A DNA stretch of 10,913 bases, from positions 1 to 10,913 of the forward strand of contig JACDGR010000080.1 of NCBI GenBank assembly GCA_013821525.1. The letters run 5' to 3'. This document shows positions 1 to 6,564 of this stretch, one piece after another. The stretch is from Actinomycetota bacterium (GTDB lineage: Bacteria; Actinomycetota; Thermoleophilia; Gaiellales; Gaiellaceae). The position numbers were made by a program, and so were the translations under genes. Position 1 is the stretch's first letter; each line of letters starts with the position of its first letter. A model generated the notes under the pieces. The model ran no database searches, was not told the DNA's origin, and saw only the letters and a program-made list of their open reading frames with translations.

Positions 1-1038
1 CGTCTCGTGCGCGACGTAGCGCAGCCGGTAGAGCGGAACTGCGATGTCCTCGCTGTAGGCGCCGCCTCGCTGGGCGAGGATCGCGAAGGCCGCGCCGCCG
101 CGCCAGCGCCAGAGCTCGGTCACCTCGGACGGATTCTCGGGCGCGTGCACTGCGACTGCTCCCTCGGCGAGCGCTTCCTGCAGCTCTCGCGCCACCCGGC
201 GTGCCTCATCGGGTGCGCCGTCGGCCTCCGTCATCACCATGAACCCGGCACCGTCGGGGATCCCGAACGGGTAGGAGTCACCGGCGAAGCTCAGCGTGAC
301 CGCATCGAGGTACTCGACGACGGCGGGCACGACGCCGGAGGCGAGAACGCGCTCGATCGCGCTGATGCCGGCCTCGGCGTCGGGGTAGAGCGCGACGACG
401 GGCAGCTCCGACTCCGAGGCAGGGATCAGGCGCAGCCAGGCGGCCGTGACGAGGCCGAGGGTGCCTTCCGAGCCGACGAGCAGGCTCTTCAGGTCGTAGC
501 CGGCGACATCCTTGCGGAGCGGGCCTCCGACCTGAACGATCTCGCCGGGCGGGATCACGACCTCGAGCCCGGTCACCCAGTTCCCGGTGACGCCGTACTT
601 GAAGGCGTGCGGGCCGCCGGCGTTGCACGCGATGTTGCCGCCGATCTGGGAGAGTTCGGCCGCGCCGGGGTCGGGCGGGAAGCGCAGGCCGCTCTCCCGT
701 GCGCGCCGCTGCACGTCGGCGGTCGTGACACCGGCCTCGACGTGCATGCGCCAGAGGAGCGGGTCGAAGGCGCGGATCTTGTTCAGGCGCTCGAAGCCGA
801 TCACGACACCGCCCGACACGGGGATCGCCCCGCCTGCGAGACCGGTGCCGCCGCCGCGCGCGGTCAGCGGCGTGTCGTGCTCGTAGCACCAGCGCATCAC
901 CGCGGCGACTTCCTCGACGGTCGCAGGCAGCACGACTGCGTCGGCCGAGCCCTGCACACCGCGTCCCATCAGGTCGGCGAGGTACTGGCCCTTCGGCTCG
1001 ACGAGCGAATCCGGGGAGACGACGTCCGCAAGGCTCAC
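1..1038 (-). CDS. FAD-linked oxidase, GlcD-like (2-hydroxyacid dehydrogenase), 3' end cut by window
   Basis: Flavoprotein of the GlcD / D-lactate dehydrogenase family, whose members oxidise 2-hydroxyacids such as glycolate or D-lactate to the ketoacid. The 346 codons present cover the FAD-binding PCMH domain: the loop RGGGTGLAGG at residues 61-70, PPDPGA at 121-126, IGGNIACNAGG at 132-142, KYGVTGNWVTGLE at 147-159, and KDVAGYDLKSLLVGSEGTLG at 176-195. Family members run to about 450-480 residues, so the C-terminal substrate-binding part lies beyond position 1 and the substrate cannot be read. The GTG start at 1036-1038 overlaps the TGA of the upstream MMPL gene (GTGA), so it is probably translationally coupled. 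No good ribosome binding site precedes it, and the next internal ATG (codon 24) would remove conserved N-terminal sequence. GlcE/GlcF-type partners, if any, would lie outside the window. Confidence 0.9.
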   Translation of the reverse strand, partial: MSLADVVSPDSLVEPKGQYLADLMGRGVQGSADAVVLPATVEEVAAVMRWCYEHDTPLTARGGGTGLAGGAIPVSGGVVIGFERLNKIRAFDPLLWRMHVEAGVTTADVQRRARESGLRFPPDPGAAELSQIGGNIACNAGGPHAFKYGVTGNWVTGLEVVIPPGEIVQVGGPLRKDVAGYDLKSLLVGSEGTLGLVTAAWLRLIPASESELPVVALYPDAEAGISAIERVLASGVVPAVVEYLDAVTLSFAGDSYPFGIPDGAGFMVMTEADGAPDEARRVARELQEALAEGAVAVHAPENPSEVTELWRWRGGAAFAILAQRGGAYSEDIAVPLYRLRYVAHET

Positions 1039-3152
1039 GCTTGCGAGCGTATCGCCGCAGGCTTCTCCGTGGCGAGCAGCGCCGGCGCGTCGTGACGGAA
1101 CAACGCCAACAGGGCCGGGACGAGGATGCTGCGTACGACGAACGTGTCGAGCAGGATCCCGATCGCCATGGCCAGCGCCAGCTCGCGCATCGGCCTGACC
1201 GGGACGAGCGCGAGCAGCCCGAAGCTTCCTGCGAGCGTCAGCCCGGCGGTCGTGATCGTCGCGGACGCACGTGGAGCCTCTGCGGCGATCGCCTCGCGCA
1301 TCGGACGTTCGCGGGCCGACTGCCAGATGCGCCCGACCACGAAGACGTTGTAGTCGGAGCCGAGGGAGATGAGCAGCACGCCTGCCGCGAACGGGACGTA
1401 GTAGGTCAGGTCGTCGTGTCCGAGTAAGCGCTGCATGATCCAGGTGGTCGCGCCCAGGCTGGCCGCCAGGGCGAGGGTGCTCGCCGCAAGCAGGTAGAGC
1501 GGTGCCCAGACGGCACGTAGGAAGAGGGCGAGGAGAATCAGGTTGACGAGCAGCACGGCCAGGCCAACTCGCACGCCGTCGCGGCGGATCGCGTGCACCG
1601 TGTCCTGCGCGAGCGCGGTGTCCCCCGCGTACGAGACGTGCGCGCCGACGAGCCCTGCATTGCGGAGGAGCGCCGGCATTCGGTCCTGGAGCCGTCGCAG
1701 CACATCGATCGCCTTGGCGTCGAGCGCTTCCTGGTCGATTACGACCGCGTAGCGGGCGGCATCGCCGGGTCGCGAGACGAACACGGGCAGCGAGCCACTT
1801 GGCTGGTCTCCGGGCCCGACGACGCGTGCAATCCCGCGCGTCGATGCGATCTCGCGTTGCAGTCGTGCGAGCGCCGCACGGTGCGTCCCGAGCCCCTGAG
1901 CCTCGACCAGAACTTCGGTGGGTGCGATCACACCGCGCGCGAATCCGCGCTCTGCGAGACCCTGCGCCTTCTTCGTCTCCGAGTGTGTGGGGAGTCCCCG
2001 GATGAGCGTGAACCCGAGTCGCGTCTGCGTGAGGCCGAAGCTCAGCGCGAGGAGGCCGCACGCGACGATCGCCGCCAACATCGCCGCGACGGGTCGCGCG
2101 GTGATGAACTGCCAGAGGCGTCGGCGCGGCTCCCGTGGGCGCCGATCCATGGACGGCCAGAAGAGCGCTGCGCCGAGCAACCCCATCACCGCCGGGACGA
2201 ACGTCAGTGCGACGGCGATTGCGACGAGCACCGTCAGTGCCATCCCTGGCCCGAACGAACGGAAGATCGCGAGGCGGCCGACGACGAGGGTCAGAGAGCC
2301 GAGCGCAACGATCAGTCCGGCAGTCAGGATGATCGGCAGGTTCTCGATCGTCGCCGCCTCGGCGGCTCGGAAGCGCGACTCGCCCGCCTGCAGGTGCGTC
2401 TTCATCGATGCGAGGAAGAAAAGCGTGTAGTCGGTCACGAGTCCGAGCAGCAACGCGATGAGGATTGGTTCGACCTCTTTCGGGACCTGCGTGTGCCGCT
2501 GCTGCCCGACCCACGCGAGCACGTGCACGGAGATCACGTAGGCGATCGCGGCCGCGCCGAGCCCGACGAGCGGCGCCATGGGTGCGCGGAAGGTGAGCAG
2601 CAGGATCAGCACGATCAGGGCAACCGTCGCGATCGTCACAACAGGCAGCGCCTGCTGGATCTGGTCGAACTCCGAGTTGCGAGCGAGGAGCGCGCCCCCG
2701 CGCAAGCCCGGCGGATCGAGCGCACGCGCATAGCTCTGGGCGGCTTCAAGCTGGCGGCTCTCGGAGACCGACGGCCGGAAGTAGAGATAGCTGACCGTCG
2801 TCGAGCGGTCGTTCGAGACGATCGGCGCCGCGAAAGCGATGGGGGGCCGCGCGTGGCGGCGGTCGATCGCAAGCGCGGCGCTGGCCGTGCGGCCGAGCTG
2901 CGAACGCGTCAGCCCGCCGTCGGCATGCTGCACGACCGCAACTCGCGTCAGCAATGACGATCCGAAGCGTGCCGCCTCACGCCGCTCCGCCGTAACTGCG
3001 GGTGCGCCGGTGGGGACGAGCCCGCCGAGCGGCGTGTTCGAGGACCGCGCGATCGTTGGCAGAAAGTGAACTGCTGCGATCGCCGCGACGATCCACGCGG
3101 GCACGAGCACGATGCTCAACCGGACCGTCACCCAGGCGATGGCGCGAATCAT
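1035..3152 (-). CDS. MMPL-family (RND superfamily) membrane transporter
   Basis: A 705-residue integral membrane protein with the duplicated MMPL architecture. Each half has one transmembrane helix, a large extracytoplasmic domain, then a block of five helices (N-terminal helix about 10-32, block about 168-330; second helix about 352-374, block about 527-687). The proton-relay Asp-Tyr pairs expected in MmpL proteins are visible in both halves: GLVTDYTLFF (D241-Y242) and LGSDYNVFVV (D600-Y601). Known MmpL proteins use proton motive force to export lipids, siderophores or other hydrophobic molecules; the cargo here cannot be told. The length is short compared with mycobacterial MmpL3 but normal for generic actinobacterial MMPL proteins. 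Its ATG overlaps the stop of the upstream two-helix protein (ATGA), and its TGA overlaps the GTG of the downstream oxidase, so all three are likely co-translated. No strong Shine-Dalgarno is seen. Confidence 0.92.
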   Translation of the reverse strand: MIRAIAWVTVRLSIVLVPAWIVAAIAAVHFLPTIARSSNTPLGGLVPTGAPAVTAERREAARFGSSLLTRVAVVQHADGGLTRSQLGRTASAALAIDRRHARPPIAFAAPIVSNDRSTTVSYLYFRPSVSESRQLEAAQSYARALDPPGLRGGALLARNSEFDQIQQALPVVTIATVALIVLILLLTFRAPMAPLVGLGAAAIAYVISVHVLAWVGQQRHTQVPKEVEPILIALLLGLVTDYTLFFLASMKTHLQAGESRFRAAEAATIENLPIILTAGLIVALGSLTLVVGRLAIFRSFGPGMALTVLVAIAVALTFVPAVMGLLGAALFWPSMDRRPREPRRRLWQFITARPVAAMLAAIVACGLLALSFGLTQTRLGFTLIRGLPTHSETKKAQGLAERGFARGVIAPTEVLVEAQGLGTHRAALARLQREIASTRGIARVVGPGDQPSGSLPVFVSRPGDAARYAVVIDQEALDAKAIDVLRRLQDRMPALLRNAGLVGAHVSYAGDTALAQDTVHAIRRDGVRVGLAVLLVNLILLALFLRAVWAPLYLLAASTLALAASLGATTWIMQRLLGHDDLTYYVPFAAGVLLISLGSDYNVFVVGRIWQSARERPMREAIAAEAPRASATITTAGLTLAGSFGLLALVPVRPMRELALAMAIGILLDTFVVRSILVPALLALFRHDAPALLATEKPAAIRSQA

Positions 3153-3526
3153 CTGCGGCGCGTTCGGAGCAAGGCGTACGCGAGCAGGAGGGGCAGGATC
3201 GCAACCGCCGGAACCGTCAGCCCGAGGATCACTGCGAGGTGGTCGACGCTCCGGTGTCCCTCACGGGCGCTCACGCGTGCGCTGGCGGCGGTGCGCGAGG
3301 CATCGTCGGCGACTCGCCCCAGGTTGCCGCCGACCAGGGGGATCGACGAGAACCCGCGTAAGGCGCTCGCCGTGTCACCGAGGGAGCGGCCGGCGACAGC
3401 GACCGTGTCGGCCAACGGACGCAGTCCGCGCACTTCGTGCCAGATGGCGACACCGGCAAGGATCCAGAGCGCCGTCCAGGTGATCAGGATCACGTCCAGC
3501 AGGCGCTTGGTCCGGGCATCCAGCAT
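3149..3526 (-). CDS. Small membrane protein with two predicted helices
   Basis: A 125-residue protein of unknown function. A hydrophobic helix lies near residues 11-31 and a second near 96-117, followed by an Arg-rich tail (RTRRR). The roughly 65-residue stretch between them, with RGLRPLADTV and a Pro-containing SIPLVGGNLG motif, is probably extracytoplasmic. I chose the ATG at 3524-3526 because AGGGGA lies 11 bases upstream (3538-3543) and the helix follows at once. An upstream GTG at 3560-3562 would add 12 residues, but the GGGAGG there overlaps the start codon and is too close to serve it. The stop overlaps the ATG of the MMPL transporter by 4 bases, so an accessory role to that transporter is plausible but is inference from position only. 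Similar small proteins with an IPxVG-type motif are, as I recall, common in Actinobacteria. Confidence 0.75.
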   Translation of the reverse strand: MLDARTKRLLDVILITWTALWILAGVAIWHEVRGLRPLADTVAVAGRSLGDTASALRGFSSIPLVGGNLGRVADDASRTAASARVSAREGHRSVDHLAVILGLTVPAVAILPLLLAYALLRTRRR

Positions 3527-3580
3527 GTCGCAGGAGTTCCCCTGCGAGCCCCGGTTCAACACCTCCCGGGGCGGAACTGC

Positions 3581-3955
3581 TCAGCGTGTGAGCTCGATCT
3601 CCTCGACGTCGTCGCGCGCGATGCGCCAGGCGCGCAGCTCCGTCAGCTTCAAGCCGTAGATCAGAAATGGTCGTCCCGACCAGAGGCCCGCGAGCTCGCG
3701 GTCGGTGCGCGACGGGATCGGCTCCGTCTCCGGATGCGAGTGGAAGACGGCCAGCTCGAAGCCTTCGTCCTCGAGGAACCACACGGCCGGGTCGATCTCC
3801 AGCTCGTAGCGATAGGGGGACGCGAGCTTGTTGACGCCGCGCACGTAGCGCTCGGCGTCACCGTCGCGGAAGACGATCAGCCCGCAGCACTCGTTCGGCG
3901 CCTCCTCTGCCGCGTGTGCGTGCAGCTCGGCCCGGATCGGATCCGGCACTACCAC
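3581..3955 (-). CDS. mec: JAMM/M67-family zinc metalloprotease, Mec-like (CysO-cysteine hydrolase)
   Basis: A 124-residue MPN+/JAMM domain protein, nearly all catalytic domain. The complete zinc signature is present: Glu22 in NECCGL, then H72-S-H74 followed exactly ten residues later by D85 in PSRTD. In M. tuberculosis the homologue Mec+ cleaves the isopeptide-like bond in CysO-cysteine to release cysteine and regenerate the carrier. Here it lies directly after cysM and one gene after the carrier, matching that role. The GTG start at 3953-3955 overlaps the cysM stop by 7 bases and has GAGGGAG (3963-3969) seven bases upstream. A second GTG two codons later (3949) has worse spacing. Because the carrier has a C-terminal extension after its Gly-Gly, this protease may also trim the precursor; that is inference. 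The stop lies 54 bases before the next gene. Confidence 0.88.
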   Translation of the reverse strand: MVVPDPIRAELHAHAAEEAPNECCGLIVFRDGDAERYVRGVNKLASPYRYELEIDPAVWFLEDEGFELAVFHSHPETEPIPSRTDRELAGLWSGRPFLIYGLKLTELRAWRIARDDVEEIELTR

Positions 3956-4884
3956 CAGAGGACTCCCTCGTCGATCTCCTCGCCCGCCCAGAAGGGCGCC
4001 GACAGATACTTCCAGCCGCCGTCAGCGAGCACGCAGACGACGACGGCGCCCTCCGGCAGCTCGTCCGCAACGCGGCGGGCGACGTGCACGACCGCACCGG
4101 CCGAGACGCCGGCGAAGAGACCTTCGCGGTCGAGCAGCACCCGCACCGCGGCTGCCGCCTCGGTGGTCGAGACGAGCAGCTTCCGGTCGAGCTTCCTCAC
4201 GTCGAGGATCGGCGGCACGTACCCGTCCTCGAGCGAGCGCAGACCCATCACGGCCTCGCCCGGCAGCGGCTCGGCGGCGACGATCTGAACGTCGGGGAAC
4301 GCAGCCCGTAACCGTGCCCCGGCGCCCATCAGCGTTCCGCCCGTCCCGAGACCGGCGACGAGCGCGTCGACGTGGGGGAGGTCGCGCACGATCTCCGCGC
4401 CCGTCCCTTCATAGTGCGCGCGCGGATTCGCCTCGTTCGCGTACTGGAAGAGCATCACGTACCGGTCATACTTCGCGGCGATCTCCTGCGCCATGCGCAC
4501 CGCGCCGTTCGACCCTTGATCGCCCGGCGAGTCGATGATCGTCGCGCCGTAGAGCTCGAGCAGCGTGCGTCGCTCGGGCGTCGCGTTGTCGGGCATCACG
4601 CAGGTGAGCTTCAGCCCCTTCAGCTTTGCGACGAGCGCGAGCGAGATCCCGGTGTTGCCACTCGTCGGCTCGAGCAGCTCCTGTCCCGGCTCGAGACCGG
4701 CTGCCTCGACCATCGCGAGCGCAACCCGATCCTTCAGCGAGCCCGTCGGGTTCTGCCCCTCGAGCTTCGCGTAGATCCGGCGCCCCGGCGGTGAGAGGCG
4801 CGTCAACTCGACCAGCGGCGTGTTACCGATCAGATCGAGCAGAGAACCTGCGACCACGCCTCCGGCGCGTTTCTGACCCGTCAC
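3949..4884 (-). CDS. cysM: Cysteine synthase, CysM type (PLP-dependent, likely O-phosphoserine/CysO-thiocarboxylate)
   Basis: A 311-residue fold-type II PLP enzyme. The PLP lysine is K51 in NPTGSLKDR, the substrate loop is PTSGNTG (73-79), and the phosphate-cup glycines are GLGTGGTLMG (178-187). Compared from memory with M. tuberculosis CysM, the arginine needed for O-phosphoserine recognition (Arg220 there) is matched by R216 in AVMGLRS. The C-terminal tail also ends in aromatic residues (VLWW), comparable to the M. tuberculosis tail that covers the active site. Both points favour CysM using O-phosphoserine plus protein thiocarboxylate over a CysK using O-acetylserine and sulfide. The start used is GTG at 4882-4884, which has no clear Shine-Dalgarno. 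A later GTG (codon 10) is immediately preceded by GGAGG with only one base of spacing, so the exact N-terminus is uncertain by about ten residues. It overlaps the downstream protease gene. Confidence 0.93.
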   Translation of the reverse strand: MTGQKRAGGVVAGSLLDLIGNTPLVELTRLSPPGRRIYAKLEGQNPTGSLKDRVALAMVEAAGLEPGQELLEPTSGNTGISLALVAKLKGLKLTCVMPDNATPERRTLLELYGATIIDSPGDQGSNGAVRMAQEIAAKYDRYVMLFQYANEANPRAHYEGTGAEIVRDLPHVDALVAGLGTGGTLMGAGARLRAAFPDVQIVAAEPLPGEAVMGLRSLEDGYVPPILDVRKLDRKLLVSTTEAAAAVRVLLDREGLFAGVSAGAVVHVARRVADELPEGAVVVCVLADGGWKYLSAPFWAGEEIDEGVLWW

Positions 4885-4944
4885 TGAGGGTGCGGGGCCG
4901 ATGGGGACAGTGCGGTTGTCACGGCCCCGAAAGGCCCCGTGCGC
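4885..4944 (-). promoter_or_regulatory. Inverted repeat in the cysO-cysM gap (possible mRNA stem-loop)
   Basis: This 60-base gap is the longest in an operon whose other genes mostly overlap. On the transcript, CGGGGCCG (4922-4929) can pair perfectly over 8 bp with CGGCCCCG (4893-4900), leaving a 21-base loop. A second CGGGGCC copy (4933-4939) could compete as the 5' arm. No U-tract follows, so it is not a typical Rho-independent terminator. A role in mRNA stability or in setting the cysM translation level is possible. GC-rich DNA produces such pairings by chance, so the call is weak. Confidence 0.3.
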
Positions 4945-5283
4945 TCAGGGGCGGGAGGCAGTCGCGGAGGGCGGCTCAGCCGCCCGGGAGCGACCGCCGA
5001 TCAGGGACGCGACGGAGCCCCCGGCCATCGCGGGCAGGAGAATCACCGTGCTCGTGTCCGACACGGCAGTGTCGAGGCCGTCGCGGGTGCGCACGTCCTC
5101 GCCGTCGACGTAGACGTTGACGAACGGCTGGATCGCGCCGGCGTCGTAGACGCGGCTGCCGAGCGCAGGCAGCTTTGCGGTCAGGTTCTCGAGCAGCTCG
5201 CGCACGGTCGAACCCGAGGCTTGCACCTCGCGCTCGCCGCCGGCCTCGCCGCGAAGGACGGGCGGGACACGTACGACCGTCAT
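4945..5283 (-). CDS. cysO: ThiS/MoaD-family sulfur carrier protein, CysO-like, with C-terminal extension
   Basis: A 112-residue beta-grasp (ubiquitin-like) protein that probably carries sulfur as a C-terminal thiocarboxylate for CysM. Similarity to M. tuberculosis CysO (from memory) is clear across the domain: the N-terminal VRVPPVLR strand, the ASGSTVRELLENL helix (22-34), FVNVYVDGEDVR (54-65), and the terminal ILLPAMAGG (81-89). M. tuberculosis CysO stops right at Gly-Gly. Here the frame runs on for 23 more residues (90-112), with a second Gly-Gly at 96-97 and an Ala/Pro/Ser-rich end, so proteolytic exposure of G89 would be needed before adenylation. The ATG at 5281-5283 overlaps the E1 stop (ATGA), so the two are translationally coupled. 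A role in molybdopterin synthesis (MoaD) is an alternative, but the cysM and JAMM neighbours favour cysteine synthesis. Confidence 0.88.
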   Translation of the reverse strand: MTVVRVPPVLRGEAGGEREVQASGSTVRELLENLTAKLPALGSRVYDAGAIQPFVNVYVDGEDVRTRDGLDTAVSDTSTVILLPAMAGGSVASLIGGRSRAAEPPSATASRP

Positions 5284-6476
5284 CGTGCGCAGAACTCCCC
5301 GTAGTCGATGTACTCGGTGATCGTCGGGTGGTCGCCGCAGACGGGGCAGTCCGTGCGCCGCTCGATCTTCACCTCGTTGAACTCGGTCGCGAGCGCGTCG
5401 AACAGCAGCAACCGGCCGACGAGCGGGTCGCCGATTCCGGCTGCGAGCTTGATCGCCTCGTTCGTCTGCAGCGAGCCGATGATCCCCGGCAGCACGCCGA
5501 GCACGCCGCCCTCGGAGCACGACGGTGCAAGCTCGGGCGGGGGCGGTTCCGGGAAGAGGCACCGGTAGCAGGGACCAGGCTCTTCCAGCCGGGCATCGCC
5601 GGCTTGCCCGGCGGTGCTTCCAGCTCTGCGGGGCTTGAAGACGGTCACCTGTCCCTCGAAGCGGTAGATCGAGCCGTGCACGACCGGAATGCCGCGCCAG
5701 ACCGACGCGTCGTTGACGAGGTAGCGGGTCGGGAAGTTGTCGGCGCCGTCGACGATCAGGTCCCAGCCGTCGTCGAGGATGCGATCGATGTTCTCCGAGG
5801 TGAGGCGCTCGCGGTAGGTCCGCACGTCGACGTCCGGGTTCAGCGCCTCGATTGCGCGCTTCGCCGAGTCGACCTTGGGCGTGCCGAGCGTGTCGAGGGA
5901 GTGCGCGATCTGCCGCTGCAGGTTGGTCTCGTCGACGATGTCGGCATCGACGATCCCGAGAGTGCCGACGCCGGCTGCCGCAAGGTAGAGCGCCGCGGGT
6001 GAGCCGAGGCCGCCCGCGCCGATCAGGAGCACACGGGTGTCGAGCAGCTTCAGCTGCCCTTCCTCGCCGAACTCGGGGATCAGCAGATGGCGTGAGTACC
6101 GGGTGCGGCGCTCCGGCGAGAGCGTCCGCGGCAGCACGACCTCGCCGCCGTTTCGCTTCCAGTCGGTGAAGCCTCCGACGAGCGACGTCACGCTCTCGTA
6201 GCCGAGCTCCTCGAGCGTCTTCGTTGCGAACACCGACCGGTTTCCGGCGGCGCAGTAGACGATGATCGGCTGCTGCTTGTCGGGCGCGACGCCCTCGATC
6301 CGCGACTCCAGATGGCCGCGGGGAATGTGAGCCGCTCCCGGGATGTGCCCCTCTTGCCACTCGTCGACCTCGCGCACGTCGATCCAGGCTGCGCCGTCGA
6401 GCTGTCCAGCGGTGCGCTGGTCGACCTCTGAGATCTCGGCTCTCGTGCGCTGCAGCAGTTCGCGATAGGTGGTCAT
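5280..6476 (-). CDS. moeZ: Rhodanese-ThiF/MoeB fusion, MoeZ-like E1 activating enzyme for the sulfur carrier
   Basis: A 398-residue enzyme expected to adenylate the carrier C-terminus with ATP and transfer sulfur to form the thiocarboxylate. An N-terminal rhodanese domain (about 10-115) carries the persulfide loop CAAGNRS with C75. The ThiF/MoeB domain (about 125-398) has the nucleotide loop GAGGLGS (153-159), the DETNLQRQ helix (182-189), the DGADNFPTRY motif (243-252) and the conserved PSCSEGG cysteine C320. It also has two CxxC pairs (C303/C306 in CYRC, C377/C380 in CPVC) that probably bind zinc. In M. tuberculosis MoeZ the rhodanese domain is C-terminal, so the order is swapped. I chose ATG 6474-6476 because homology begins just after it. 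The frame is open up to a TTG at 6543-6545 (421 residues), but that extension has no recognisable conservation and would cover most of the divergent intergenic region. First gene of the operon. Confidence 0.93.
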   Translation of the reverse strand: MTTYRELLQRTRAEISEVDQRTAGQLDGAAWIDVREVDEWQEGHIPGAAHIPRGHLESRIEGVAPDKQQPIIVYCAAGNRSVFATKTLEELGYESVTSLVGGFTDWKRNGGEVVLPRTLSPERRTRYSRHLLIPEFGEEGQLKLLDTRVLLIGAGGLGSPAALYLAAAGVGTLGIVDADIVDETNLQRQIAHSLDTLGTPKVDSAKRAIEALNPDVDVRTYRERLTSENIDRILDDGWDLIVDGADNFPTRYLVNDASVWRGIPVVHGSIYRFEGQVTVFKPRRAGSTAGQAGDARLEEPGPCYRCLFPEPPPPELAPSCSEGGVLGVLPGIIGSLQTNEAIKLAAGIGDPLVGRLLLFDALATEFNEVKIERRTDCPVCGDHPTITEYIDYGEFCAR

Positions 6477-6550
6477 AGCTATCCAAACGGTAGCGGCAGC
6501 CCTTTGCATTCCCGCTAGAAGCGAGTGCGCCAAGTTGCCGATCAATCATC

Positions 6551-6556
6551 TAGCTT
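6551..6556 (+). promoter_or_regulatory. -10-like hexamer TAGCTT just before the TPR gene (leaderless start suspected)
   Basis: TAGCTT fits the actinobacterial -10 pattern TAnnnT and ends 8 bases before the ATG at 6565, so transcription would begin at or next to that ATG. No Shine-Dalgarno lies between, which agrees with leaderless translation. No convincing -35 hexamer is seen at 16-19 bases upstream (the nearest, TTGCCG at 6535-6540, is too close). The surrounding 12-mer recurs with one mismatch at 8549-8560. For the opposite-strand operon I found no convincing promoter in 6477-6564, only TACCGT (-10-like) ten bases before its ATG. Confidence 0.3.
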
Positions 6557-6564
6557 GACCGCGC

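Noticed and set aside
7..1095. Long plus-strand open frame (362 codons) opposite the FAD oxidase
   Set aside because: The oxidase on the minus strand has clear family motifs over this whole stretch. The plus frame has Arg/Asp/Gly-rich composition typical of antisense shadows in GC-rich DNA and resembles nothing I recognise.
1593..2957. 454-codon plus-strand open frame opposite the MMPL transporter
   Set aside because: Extremely Arg/Asp/Glu-rich and without motifs; it is explained as the complement of hydrophobic transporter codons with GC-rich third positions.
4921..4942. Possible terminator between cysO and cysM around the CACGG...CCGTG repeat
   Set aside because: The stem is only 5 bp before a CC/CC mismatch and no T-run follows; the longer 8-bp pairing is reported instead as a weak regulatory structure.
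6477..6545. TTG start for the E1, adding 23 residues
   Set aside because: The extra residues show no conservation and would leave almost no room for a promoter between the divergent genes; ATG 6476 is preferred, though not proved.
5284..6549. Upstream open extension of the carrier-protein frame through the E1 gene
   Set aside because: The E1 is unmistakable in another frame, and the carrier begins with its normal first strand at ATG 5283.
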